Of a DNA stretch of 64,000 nt, positions 36,886 through 44,964 are shown piece after piece. This DNA is from Candidatus Pantoea deserta (GTDB lineage: Bacteria > Pseudomonadota > Gammaproteobacteria > Enterobacterales > Enterobacteriaceae), in assembly GCF_003813865.1 (NCBI RefSeq), contig NZ_RMVG01000012.1:62001-126000 (forward strand). The letters are read 5' to 3'. The position numbers and the translations under genes were made by a program. Within the stretch, counting starts at the first letter, position 1. The number at the start of each line of letters is the position of its first letter. A model generated the notes under the pieces. It saw only the letters and a program-made list of their open reading frames with translations. It was not told where the DNA came from and ran no database searches.

Positions 36886-37006
36886 AGCGACTTAACGGTT
36901 TTCTGGGCTGATTAACGAGACCTGTCTCACAAAACGTAATAGCGTAACTTTAACACATGGGGATTTATTTGCAGAGAAAGCGGAATAAACTGAGGGATAA
37001 CAGGAG

Positions 37007-37038
37007 GAAAAAAGCTGGATAAACAGCATGCTATCCAG
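37007..37038 (-). terminator. Terminator of the sugar/polyol operon
   Basis: Minus-strand stem CTGGATA/TATCCAG with a ten-base loop, then CTTTTTT, 14 bases after the dehydrogenase stop codon. Confidence 0.85.
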
Positions 37039-37052
37039 CCGTATGCAGACGA

Positions 37053-37850
37053 TCAGGAGAAGATCAGTCCCCCGTCGACGTTAATGGTCTGCCCGGTAAT
37101 ATAGCGCGCATCCTCAGAGGCGAGAAACGCCACCAGCCCGGCAACGTCTTCCGGCTTGCCGGCGCGCTTCAGCGGAATATTCTGCACCCACTCCGCCATC
37201 AGCTCGCCCTTGCCATATTTTTTCTCATCAGTGCTGAGGATCTCTCCCCACACCCGATCGTTGTAATCCCACATCTCGCTTTCGATAATGCCGGGACAGA
37301 AGGCGTTAACGGTGATATGCCAGGGCGCCAGCTCCAGCGCCAGGCTCTGGGTAATACCGATAACGCCCATCTTGCTCGCCGCATAGTGCGGGGTATAGAT
37401 AAACCCCTGACGCCCCTGCCCCGACGAGGTGTTAATCAGGCTGCCGCGGTTCTGCCTCACCATATATTTCGCCGCCTCGCGACAGCAGAGCCAGACGCCG
37501 GTGGTATTGACCGCCAGCACCTTTTCAAAGTCGGCTTTCGGCATGGCGTCGAAGCGATCGATGGTGATCACCCCTGCGTTCTGGATCGACACATCAATGC
37601 GGCCAAAACGGTCAAACGCCTGCTGATAAAGCTGCTGCACCGCGGCTTCATCGGTGACGTCCGCCTGTAAGGCCAGAATATCGCTGCCATAGGTCGTTTT
37701 CAGCGCCTCGGCGGTGTCAAACACCCGCTCGGCGTTGGAGACCATCACCAGGTTCGCGCCGTCGCGCGCAAAGCGCTCGGCGATGCCGGCCCCGATGCCG
37801 CGACAGGCGCCGGTGATCACTACGGTTTGTCCTTGAAAATAACGCGTCAT
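37053..37850 (-). CDS. Short-chain dehydrogenase of the sugar/polyol operon (distal)
   Basis: Classical SDR of 265 residues: cofactor motif TGACRGIG at 13-20, NAG near 92, catalytic serine in INTSSGQGRQG, YAASK catalytic pair near 156-160, and a C-terminal GQTINVDGGLIFS. Sequence style is that of polyol or sugar-alcohol dehydrogenases, but the substrate cannot be read. Last gene of the operon, 12 bases after the permease, followed by a terminator. Confidence 0.85.
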   Translation of the reverse strand: MTRYFQGQTVVITGACRGIGAGIAERFARDGANLVMVSNAERVFDTAEALKTTYGSDILALQADVTDEAAVQQLYQQAFDRFGRIDVSIQNAGVITIDRFDAMPKADFEKVLAVNTTGVWLCCREAAKYMVRQNRGSLINTSSGQGRQGFIYTPHYAASKMGVIGITQSLALELAPWHITVNAFCPGIIESEMWDYNDRVWGEILSTDEKKYGKGELMAEWVQNIPLKRAGKPEDVAGLVAFLASEDARYITGQTINVDGGLIFS

Positions 37851-37862
37851 GTTACCCTCCGC

Positions 37863-38930
37863 TTATCCATGACTGACTTCAGATACGGATGCCGGCTGCT
37901 GCTTTTTTTCATGGCGACGCAACAGCACCACTTTACTTTGCAAACGCTGCTGGAACTGGTCGATGACGACTGCGGTAACGATAACCAGCCCTTTGATCAC
38001 CATCTGCCAGAAATCGCTGACGCCCATCATTACCATGCCGTCGGCCAGAAATACGATGACAAAGGCCCCGATAATCGATCCGGAAACGCGACCGCGTCCC
38101 CCTGCCAGCGCCGTGCCGCCCAGCACCGTTGCGCCGATGGCGTCCATCTCGAACATATTGCCGGTCATGGGGTGCGCGGTTTGCAACTGTGACGCGACCA
38201 CCAGCCCGACCAGCCCGGCGCACAGGCCGGAGAAGGCGTAGACAAAGATTTTCACCTTGACGATAGGAACGCCGGCCAGCCGGGCGGCGGACTCATTGCC
38301 GCCGGTGGCGTAGATGTAGCGTCCCAGCGGCGTTTTGCGCGTCAGATAGAGACCCAGCAGCAGAAAGCCCACCATCAGCCAGATCGGCAGATAGACGCCC
38401 AGCAGCGTCCCGGAACCGAGAAAGGCGAATCCGGTGTTGCCCAGCGCCGGCATACCGACCAGGTTGGCGTAGGTGCTGCCATCGTTAAACAGCAGCGCCG
38501 CGCCGCGCGCCACGTACATCATGCCGAGCGTACAGATAAAGGGAGCCACGCCGAGCCGGGTAATCACCGTGCCGTTAATCAGCCCAATGATCACGCCGAA
38601 CAGCGCCACGGCGAGGATCACCTCCGGCACGTTAAGAAACAGGATATTGCCGTTCCACAGCGGTACGCCGCTGGTGAGCAGCGCGCCCGCCACCATGCCG
38701 CAGATGCCAGCCACCGCGCCAACCGACAGATCGATGCCTCCGGTAAGGATTACCAGCGTCATGCCGATCGCCAGAAGCCCGGTAATGGCGACGTGCTGCG
38801 TCATGATCAGCAGGTTCGACGGCGTAAGGAAGTTAGGCACCATCACGCTGAAAAAGCCGATCACGATCAGCAGGGCGATAAAGGTGCGCGCTTTCAGCAG
38901 GTACATATAAAGCAGGTATTTTTGGTTCAT
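37863..38930 (-). CDS. Ribose-type sugar ABC transporter permease
   Basis: Permease of 355 residues, RbsC/AraH/XylH family (branched-chain/sugar type). Signature stretches: GLLAIGMTLVILTGGIDLSVGAVAG (about 51-75), ARLAGVPIVKVKIFVYAFSGLCAGLVG, and GATVLGGTALAGGRGRVSGSIIGA. Pairs with the adjacent double-domain ATPase and the periplasmic binding protein. The basic tail (LLRRHEKKQQP) extends beyond the usual end. Confidence 0.9.
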   Translation of the reverse strand: MNQKYLLYMYLLKARTFIALLIVIGFFSVMVPNFLTPSNLLIMTQHVAITGLLAIGMTLVILTGGIDLSVGAVAGICGMVAGALLTSGVPLWNGNILFLNVPEVILAVALFGVIIGLINGTVITRLGVAPFICTLGMMYVARGAALLFNDGSTYANLVGMPALGNTGFAFLGSGTLLGVYLPIWLMVGFLLLGLYLTRKTPLGRYIYATGGNESAARLAGVPIVKVKIFVYAFSGLCAGLVGLVVASQLQTAHPMTGNMFEMDAIGATVLGGTALAGGRGRVSGSIIGAFVIVFLADGMVMMGVSDFWQMVIKGLVIVTAVVIDQFQQRLQSKVVLLRRHEKKQQPASVSEVSHG

Positions 38931-38968
38931 CGTCTCTCCAGCAGGCGACTATTTTCGCCCGGTAGCGG

Positions 38969-40501
38969 CTAGTCATGCGGCGTTGAGGCCGTAATCAGTT
39001 TTTCGCGCGTCGCCTCAGCGCGGGTCAGATCGGCGGTGATGCGCCCGTCGGCCATCACCAGCACGCGGTCCGCCAGCGCCATCACCTCATCCAGTTCAGA
39101 TGAGGAGAACATCACCGCCAGCCCCTGCTGCGCCAGATTGCCAATCAGGTGATAAACGTCGGTTTTCGCGCCGACGTCGATGCCGCGCGTCGGCTCATCC
39201 AGCAGCACCACCTGCGGCCCGGTCATCAACGCCTTGCCCAGCACCACCTTCTGCTGGTTGCCGCCGCTCAGCGAGGTAATCGGCAGCTCGGCGTCGCTGA
39301 CTTTGATCGCCAGGTGCTGGATCATCTCCTCGACGCGCCGCTGCTCTTTCGCCGGATGCAACAGGCGCAGCGCACGGCGGAAACCGCGCAGGCTAAGGTC
39401 GGTCAGCGTCATGTTGGCGGTGATCGACATCAGCTGCACCACGCCTTCGCCCTGCCGATCTTCCGGCACCAGGGTGATGCCGCGTTTCAGACGCTGCTGG
39501 AAGCTGCACCGCTCCAGCGCGCTGCCCGCCAGCCGCACCTTGCCCGACTGGCAGTGCATCAGACCGATCAGGCCCTTAAACAGCTCGGTGCGCCCGGCGC
39601 CCAGCAGGCCGTAAATGCCGATGACCTCGCCTTTGCGCAGCGAAAAAGTGACGTCGTTCAGCCGATAGCCGCCGTTCTGATGCAGCGCGGTCAGGCCTTC
39701 GACCTCCAACACCTTGTCGCCCTGCGGCGCCGCCTGATAGTCAAAGTGCTTTTTCTTGTCGCCGACCATCTGTTCGATAATCCAGGGCACGCTGGCGTCG
39801 CGCACCTCGCGTTCGCTGATAAAGCGTCCGTCGCGGAAGATAGTGATGTGGTCGCCAATCTCCATCAGCTCTTCCAGCCGGTGCGAGATATAGATAATGG
39901 TGACGCCGCGCCGCTTCAGCTGCTCGATCACGTTGAACAACACCTTTACTTCCGACTGGCTGAGGGCGCTGGTCGGTTCGTCCATGATCAGCACGCGCGT
40001 GTCTTTAGAGAGCGCCCGCGCAATCTCCACCAGCTGCTGATGTCCGATGCCCAGCTCGCCGAGCGGCGCATAGGGATCGACATCCAGCTCCAGCCGTTCG
40101 AGCAGGGATTTCGCCAGCGCGTACTGGTATTTCTCGTTGATCACCCCGCGCTGAAAGAACTCGTTAGCGATAAAGATGTTGTCCATCACGTTCATATTGG
40201 GAAACAGGTTCAGCTCCTGGAAAATAATGCTGATGCCCTGCTTTTCCGCCTGATGAGTCGATGAAAGCGACACCGGCTGCCCGTCAAGCAGGATCTCCCC
40301 GCTGGAGGGCGTCTCTACGCCGGCCAGCATCTTCATCATGGTGGATTTACCCGCGCCGTTTTCGCCAATCAGCACGTTGACCTTGTTGCGATAGACGCGA
40401 TAGTTGACCTGATCCAGCGCTGTCACGCCGGGATAGACGCGCGACAGGTTGCGCGTTTCAATAATCACGTTGCTGGCGACGTCAGGTTGTGGATTGTGCA
40501 T
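38969..40501 (-). CDS. Ribose-type sugar ABC transporter ATPase (two ABC domains)
   Basis: 510 residues with two ABC cassettes as in RbsA, XylG and MglA. The first has Walker A GENGAGKS (about 46-53) and VLIMDEPTSAL; the second has the usual degenerate A site LLGAGRTEL (about 297) with LSGGNQQKV and LLDEPTRGIDVGAK. Energises import with the neighbouring permease. Nine bases separate it from the upstream DUF2291 gene. Confidence 0.92.
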   Translation of the reverse strand: MHNPQPDVASNVIIETRNLSRVYPGVTALDQVNYRVYRNKVNVLIGENGAGKSTMMKMLAGVETPSSGEILLDGQPVSLSSTHQAEKQGISIIFQELNLFPNMNVMDNIFIANEFFQRGVINEKYQYALAKSLLERLELDVDPYAPLGELGIGHQQLVEIARALSKDTRVLIMDEPTSALSQSEVKVLFNVIEQLKRRGVTIIYISHRLEELMEIGDHITIFRDGRFISEREVRDASVPWIIEQMVGDKKKHFDYQAAPQGDKVLEVEGLTALHQNGGYRLNDVTFSLRKGEVIGIYGLLGAGRTELFKGLIGLMHCQSGKVRLAGSALERCSFQQRLKRGITLVPEDRQGEGVVQLMSITANMTLTDLSLRGFRRALRLLHPAKEQRRVEEMIQHLAIKVSDAELPITSLSGGNQQKVVLGKALMTGPQVVLLDEPTRGIDVGAKTDVYHLIGNLAQQGLAVMFSSSELDEVMALADRVLVMADGRITADLTRAEATREKLITASTPHD

Positions 40502-40510
40502 AGCCGCTCC

Positions 40511-41122
40511 TTACTGCCGCGCGATAGCGACAGGCGTCACGTTCGGGATCTGCTGCGGCACATCCCAGCTGCTGAATACGCCCGACAGCTGCACCTTGTC
40601 GCCGATTTTCGGCTTAAAGGCGGTCATCATGTCGGAAGCCTGCTGATTGATGGCGCGACCATAGTCGCCAAACAACACCTGATCGTTGAAGTCCTGATAG
40701 CTTGCGCCCTTAAAGGCGTCGCGCAGCGCGGTGCCGGGAATAATCGGACCGGTTTGCACCGTCACGTTGTCGCCAGAAGCGTCTTTCACCGTCATGCGAC
40801 CGTTGCGAGAGGTGGTGTTCACCGCCGTCACTTCGCCGCTGATGCTGACGCTAAAGATGCAGGGGTTTTCCGCCTGGCTGCGATAGCCCAGCGCGCGACA
40901 GGCGCTGTCGAAATCCTTCGCGGCCTGGAGCGCCTTGAGCAGTTCGGCAGCGGGTTTCGCATCGTGCTGCACCTGCGGCACCAGCTGCTCGCGCCAGGTC
41001 TGGGCGATATTGGCCATTTTGGGATTAGGCGGATTCTTCAGGTCGGCCAGCTCCTGCTGCGACACAATACGGCAACCGCTGAGCGCTATCACGGGAAGCA
41101 GAAGCCAGAGTCGTCTGTCCAT
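40511..41122 (-). CDS. DUF2291 lipoprotein linked to the sugar ABC importer
   Basis: Lipoprotein of 203 residues, lipobox ALSGC with Cys17. The body (IVSQQELADLKNPPNPKMANIAQTW and later GTALRDAFKGASYQDFNDQVLFGDYGRAIN) is of the DUF2291 type, which I know from sugar or polyol (for example erythritol-type) ABC gene clusters. Function unknown. Its place between binding protein and ATPase in the operon argues for a part in uptake at the inner or outer membrane. Confidence 0.78.
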   Translation of the reverse strand: MDRRLWLLLPVIALSGCRIVSQQELADLKNPPNPKMANIAQTWREQLVPQVQHDAKPAAELLKALQAAKDFDSACRALGYRSQAENPCIFSVSISGEVTAVNTTSRNGRMTVKDASGDNVTVQTGPIIPGTALRDAFKGASYQDFNDQVLFGDYGRAINQQASDMMTAFKPKIGDKVQLSGVFSSWDVPQQIPNVTPVAIARQ

Positions 41123-41167
41123 TCGATTCTCCTGACGTCCGCCGCACGCGGACGTCGCTGCGATTAA

Positions 41168-42103
41168 TTACGACTTAAAGTTGAAGTCCTGGACGCCGCT
41201 GGCGTTATCCGGCGTGATCAAAATGCCGCGGAACATCACGCGCTGCTTCGCCGGTTTTGTGCCTTTCTGAATAAAGTTATCCAGGTCGGTTACGCCCTGC
41301 GCCGCGATGGCCTGCGCCTGAAGCATGACCGTGGCCTTCAGCGTTCCGGCTTTCACCGCGTCGCGCTCGTCGTTGCTGCCGTCGATACCGACCACAGTGA
41401 CGTCATCGCGCCCCGCCGCCTTCAGCGCGGCAATCGCGCCCAGCGCCACCGGACCATTACCGCAGATCACCCCTTTCACGTCGGGATGCGCCTGCAAGAT
41501 GCTGTCCATAATGCGTTTACCGTCGATCAGCGTGCCTTTAGCGTCCTGGCGCGCCACGCTCTGCATATCGGGATACTGATCCAGCACCTGGTGGAATGAT
41601 TTAGAACGCGTAACGCAGTTGTTGTCTGCCAGGTTACAGGTCAGCTCGGCGTATTTGCCCTTTTCGCCCATCTTCTCCACGAATACGGTGGCGACGTCCG
41701 ACCCGGCCTGGAAGTTGTTATGGGTAATCTGCTCCAGCGCCACGTCGTCGACCGGGATCTCGCGGTTAATCAGCACCACCGGAATACCGGCGTCTTTGGC
41801 TTTTTTAATAGCGGCGACGCTGGCGGTTGAGTCGGCGTTGTCGAGGATGATGCCCTGCACTTTTTTACCGATAGCGGCGTCGATCAGCTCGCTCTGCTTC
41901 TTCACATCCTCGCCGTGCGACAGCACTGTGGTTTTGTAACCAAGCGCCTGCGCCTTAAGGTTGGCGCCTTTGGCCTCCGACGCGTAATAGGGGTTATCCA
42001 GCGAGTTAACGAGGATCATGATGGTGCCTTTCTCTGCCGCGAAAGCCGCGCTGGAGAAGAGACCGGCGGCGATCGCCGAGCACAGCAGGGAGCGAATTTT
42101 CAT
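41168..42103 (-). CDS. Periplasmic sugar-binding protein of the ABC importer
   Basis: RbsB-type binding protein of 311 residues with signal peptide MKIRSLLCSAIAAGLFSSAAFA. The mature part starts AEKGTIMILVNSLDNPYYASEAKGA, typical of the family, and contains GIILDNADSTAS, VVLINREIP and VVGIDGSNDERDAVKAG. Two cysteines (ELTCNLADNNCVTRS) are unusual for RbsB and may form a disulfide. The actual ligand (pentose, tetritol or other polyol) is not readable. Confidence 0.9.
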   Translation of the reverse strand: MKIRSLLCSAIAAGLFSSAAFAAEKGTIMILVNSLDNPYYASEAKGANLKAQALGYKTTVLSHGEDVKKQSELIDAAIGKKVQGIILDNADSTASVAAIKKAKDAGIPVVLINREIPVDDVALEQITHNNFQAGSDVATVFVEKMGEKGKYAELTCNLADNNCVTRSKSFHQVLDQYPDMQSVARQDAKGTLIDGKRIMDSILQAHPDVKGVICGNGPVALGAIAALKAAGRDDVTVVGIDGSNDERDAVKAGTLKATVMLQAQAIAAQGVTDLDNFIQKGTKPAKQRVMFRGILITPDNASGVQDFNFKS

Positions 42104-42160
42104 GGTGATGTTCTCTCTTTTATGGGTAGGGTCGTGACGCTTTACGGGTGTGGTGTTGCA

Positions 42161-42958
42161 TTACCAGATGGTGAAGCCCCCATCAATCATCAGGTCGGCG
42201 CCGGTGATCATGTCGCTGCCGTTACTGGCGAAAAACAGCACGGCGGCGGCAATTTCATCGGTGTAGGCGAAACGTCCTAAGGGGATCAGTTTTTTCATCT
42301 GCTCGCCCTTCTCGCCGCGCCAGGCTTTTTCGCCCATCGGCGTCAGCACCACGGTCGGCGACAGGGTATTGACGTTGATGCGGTGCGGCGCAAACTCTTT
42401 CGCCATCACTTTGGTCATGCCAAGCAGGCCGGCTTTGGCAGAGGTATAGGCCACATGGTTGTCGATGGCGACAGAGGCGGCCTGCGAAGCGATGTTGATA
42501 ATTTTGCCGCCGTTGCCCGCCGCGATCATATGCCTGCCCGCCGCCTGAGAGCAGAGGAAAGGTCCGGTCAGGTTGACGGCAATCTGTTTTTGCCATTCGG
42601 CAAAGTCGGTTTCCAGCACCGGCTGGAGCATGACATAGCCCGCGCAGTTGACCAGAATGTCGATCTGGCCGTAGTGGCGCACCACCTGCTCGAACGCCTG
42701 CTCTACCGAAGCGGGATCGGTGACGTCGCACTGCACAAAGAGCGCGCTGCCCTCGTCAAAGCCGTCGCGCAGGCTGGCCACCTTGTCCGCCTCGAACGGC
42801 GGGTAGAGCAGCGCCAGGCGCGCGCCTTTCGCCAGCAGCATCTCATTGCTCGCCATCGCGATACCGCCCAGCCCGCCGGTCACCACCGCCACTTTGCCGC
42901 CTAGATCCATATTGCTGTTGACGCCGTAGCGCAGATTTACGTCATATTCGCTGCTCAT
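42161..42958 (-). CDS. Short-chain dehydrogenase of the sugar/polyol operon (proximal)
   Basis: SDR of 265 residues with an extra N-terminal segment (MSSEYDVNLRYGVNSN) before the Rossmann strand; it resembles proteins annotated as D-threitol or related polyol dehydrogenases, which I cannot verify here. The cofactor motif reads TGGLGGIA (27-34): the third glycine of TGxxxGxG is alanine. The catalytic serine is in NIASQAAS and the pair in YTSAK; NAG is changed to CAG. First gene of the operon, 57 bases before the binding protein; AGGAGAAAAGA precedes the ATG. Confidence 0.85.
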   Translation of the reverse strand: MSSEYDVNLRYGVNSNMDLGGKVAVVTGGLGGIAMASNEMLLAKGARLALLYPPFEADKVASLRDGFDEGSALFVQCDVTDPASVEQAFEQVVRHYGQIDILVNCAGYVMLQPVLETDFAEWQKQIAVNLTGPFLCSQAAGRHMIAAGNGGKIINIASQAASVAIDNHVAYTSAKAGLLGMTKVMAKEFAPHRINVNTLSPTVVLTPMGEKAWRGEKGEQMKKLIPLGRFAYTDEIAAAVLFFASNGSDMITGADLMIDGGFTIW

Positions 42959-43031
42959 TCTTTTCTCCTGTGTGTGACTGGCGGCCCGCCTCTGTCAGGA
43001 GGGATTTTTACGGGCTTCAGCGCAAAGGTTC

Positions 43032-43046
43032 ATTTTCGAACAAAAA
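43032..43046 (+). promoter_or_regulatory. Operator-like repeat, copy 1
   Basis: ATTTTCGAACAAAAA. The half-palindromic core TTTTCGAAC-AAAA recurs in inverse orientation at 43216-43230. DeoR/GlpR-family repressors commonly bind TTCG-containing A/T-rich palindromes, and a gene for one starts at 43338. It is about 74 bases before the first operon gene. Confidence 0.6.
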
Positions 43047-43071
43047 TATAAGCTATCGAATCGCAATGGTA

Positions 43072-43087
43072 TGTGGGTGAGATCAAA
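43072..43087. promoter_or_regulatory. CRP-like site
   Basis: TGTGG-GTGAGA-TCAAA matches the CRP core TGTGA-N6-TCACA at eight of ten positions, with flanking A/T. Catabolite control would fit a sugar uptake operon. Weak on its own. Confidence 0.35.
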
Positions 43088-43215
43088 TTTCATACACCTC
43101 GCTGAAATTATTTTTATCCCCTTGTTTTCGCATATAATCGTCGTTAACCCCTGTCTCAGCTATGGACAAAGGCGCTAAGTTGCCCTTGTGCAAACAATGA
43201 CATAGCTCGCTATCG

Positions 43216-43230
43216 TTTTCGTTCGAAAAT
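43216..43230 (-). promoter_or_regulatory. Operator-like repeat, copy 2
   Basis: On the minus strand ATTTTCGAACGAAAA, differing from copy 1 at one position in the shared 15 bases. Here TTTTCG-TTCGAAAA is a nearly perfect palindrome. It is about 108 bases before the regulator start, so it may serve autorepression or looping with copy 1. Confidence 0.6.
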
Positions 43231-43337
43231 AAAAAGGCCGCCGCACCATCTCGCATTCACGAAAAGTGCGGGGTAAACTCAGCGACAGGCATCACTTCGC
43301 CGGAAATGGCCGTGGATGAAAAGAGGGAGCATTTCGA

Positions 43338-44156
43338 TTGAAAAGCAAAATTGAGCAGCTTGCCGATATGCAGCAGCGCCGCGATAAAATTCTGGAGATG
43401 ATCCGCGAAGACGGAACGGTGACGGTTAAGGCGCTGACCGAGGCCTTCGGCCTGACCGAGGCGACCATCCGAACCGATCTCAGAATGCTGCAAAAGCAGG
43501 GGTTTGTGCAGCGCTACCACGGCGGCGCCACGCTGATGACCGGTAAGCAAAATACCGGCGCGCTGCTGCTGGAGCGACAAACGCACCTGGAAGAGAAAGA
43601 GGCGATTGGTCGTCTGGCGGCGCAGCATATCGAAAATGGCGACACGGTGATTTTCGATTCAGGCACCACCACCACGGCCATTGCCGAAGCTATCGGTCAT
43701 ATTCGCCGCCTGTCGGTGGTGACCACGGCGGTCAATATCGCGCTGAAGCTCGGCGGTGAGCCGGGCATTAATATTTTGCTGACCGGCGGCACCTTTAAAT
43801 TCCCGACGCTCTCCACCTCTGGCGAAAAAGCAGCGAACTTCTTTGAAAACGTGCTGGCAGAGAAACTGTTTCTCGCCACCGCCTGCATTTCTCCGCGGCT
43901 GGGACTGAGCTTCCCCAGCGAAACGGACATCAAAGTTAAGATGGCGATGATTAACTCCGCCAGTACCGTGTATGTGGTGGCGGATTCCAGCAAAATCGAC
44001 AAGGTATCGATGTTTGCGCTGCCCTGCGACTGGAGCCATATTCACTATCTGATCACCGACGACGGCATCAGCCCGGCGCAGATCGCCGCCTTTGAGGCGC
44101 TGGGCGTCAGGGTGCTGGTGGCGTCGCTTTCACAGGCGCAGCGTCGGGCGGTTTAA
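43338..44156 (+). CDS. DeoR/GlpR-family transcriptional regulator
   Basis: Repressor-type regulator of 272 residues. N-terminal winged helix (RRDKILEMIREDGTVTVKALTEAFGLTEATIRTDLRMLQKQGFVQRYHGGA, about 15-64) is the DeoR signature; the C-terminal half is the sugar-phosphate-binding DeoRC domain (DSGTTTTAIAEAI, LTGG, VVADSSKID). The start is TTG at 43338 with GGGAG upstream; an ATG at codon 12 is the alternative. It most likely controls the divergent operon in response to a phosphorylated intermediate. Confidence 0.88.
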   Translation: MKSKIEQLADMQQRRDKILEMIREDGTVTVKALTEAFGLTEATIRTDLRMLQKQGFVQRYHGGATLMTGKQNTGALLLERQTHLEEKEAIGRLAAQHIENGDTVIFDSGTTTTAIAEAIGHIRRLSVVTTAVNIALKLGGEPGINILLTGGTFKFPTLSTSGEKAANFFENVLAEKLFLATACISPRLGLSFPSETDIKVKMAMINSASTVYVVADSSKIDKVSMFALPCDWSHIHYLITDDGISPAQIAAFEALGVRVLVASLSQAQRRAV

Positions 44157-44953
44157 GCCTGCGCGACGGCGTCTGCCCGCTGCCCCACCGGGGCGTAACG
44201 CACCACCTCGCCCACGATCAGCAGCGACGGCGAGACCGGCTGCTGCTGCGCCACCGTCTGCGCCAGTCCGGCCAGCGAGGTGATCAATACGCGCTGCTCC
44301 GGCCGCGTCCCGTTCTCGATAATCGCCACCGGCGTATCCGCCGCGCGGCCCTGCTGCTGAAGCTGAGCGGCGATCGACGCGCTCCAGCGCAGCCCCATAT
44401 AAAACACCAGCGTCTGGCTGGGGTCAGCATAAGCCCGGTCGGTCAGCTGCGGCTCCCCCGCTCTGCCGTGCCCGGTAATCAGGCGTAGCGATTGCGCGCA
44501 GTCGCGGTGCGTCAGCGGGATGCCGCTGGCCGCCGCGCAGCCCACCGCGGCCGTAATGCCCGGCACCACCTCGCAGCGCACCTGCGCCTGGCGCAGAAAG
44601 GCCAGCTCTTCGCCGCCGCGGCCGAAGATAAAGGGATCGCCGCCTTTCAGGCGCACCACTTCGCGTCCGCCGCGCGCCAGATCCGCCAGTAGCTGATTAA
44701 TCTCTTGCTGCTTCAGACCGTGCTGGCCAGGCTGTTTGCCTACATCGATGCACAGCGCCGCCGCCGGCACCTCCGCCATCACCGCCTCGCTCACCAGCCG
44801 GTCATAGACCACCACCTCCGCCTGGCGCAGCAGCCGCAGCGCTTTGACCGTCAGCAGCTCCACATCGCCTGGCCCTGCGCCCACCAGCCAGACGCGCCCC
44901 GTTTTGCTGCCCGTTGACAGCAGCTTATCCAGTGAATCGATGGCATGGGCCAT
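44153..44953 (-). CDS. cobA: CobA-type uroporphyrinogen-III C-methyltransferase
   Basis: SAM-dependent methyltransferase of 266 residues that makes precorrin-2, the precursor of siroheme. Motifs: VWLVGAGPGDVELLTVKALRLLRQAEVVVYDRLVS, RLKGGDPFIFGRGGEE, and VVPGITAAVGCAAASGIPLTHRD. It is a stand-alone SUMT rather than the trifunctional CysG. Siroheme is needed by the nitrite reductase encoded upstream, which explains its place 11 bases after nasA. Its stop codon overlaps that of the convergent DeoR gene by four bases. Confidence 0.95.
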   Translation of the reverse strand: MAHAIDSLDKLLSTGSKTGRVWLVGAGPGDVELLTVKALRLLRQAEVVVYDRLVSEAVMAEVPAAALCIDVGKQPGQHGLKQQEINQLLADLARGGREVVRLKGGDPFIFGRGGEELAFLRQAQVRCEVVPGITAAVGCAAASGIPLTHRDCAQSLRLITGHGRAGEPQLTDRAYADPSQTLVFYMGLRWSASIAAQLQQQGRAADTPVAIIENGTRPEQRVLITSLAGLAQTVAQQQPVSPSLLIVGEVVRYAPVGQRADAVAQA

Positions 44954-44964
44954 AAGGATCTCCG

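Larger units (their letters stand above)
42959..43337. other. Divergent control region of the sugar/polyol operon and its regulator
   Basis: About 380 bases, AT-rich in the middle. It holds two copies of ATTTTCGAAC(A/G)AAAA in opposite orientation (43032-43046 and 43216-43230), a CRP-like site (43072-43087) and a TATAAT box near 43131 on the plus strand. An imperfect inverted repeat AGCTATG...CATAGCT (about 43158-43207) lies between. No gene seen. Confidence 0.6.
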
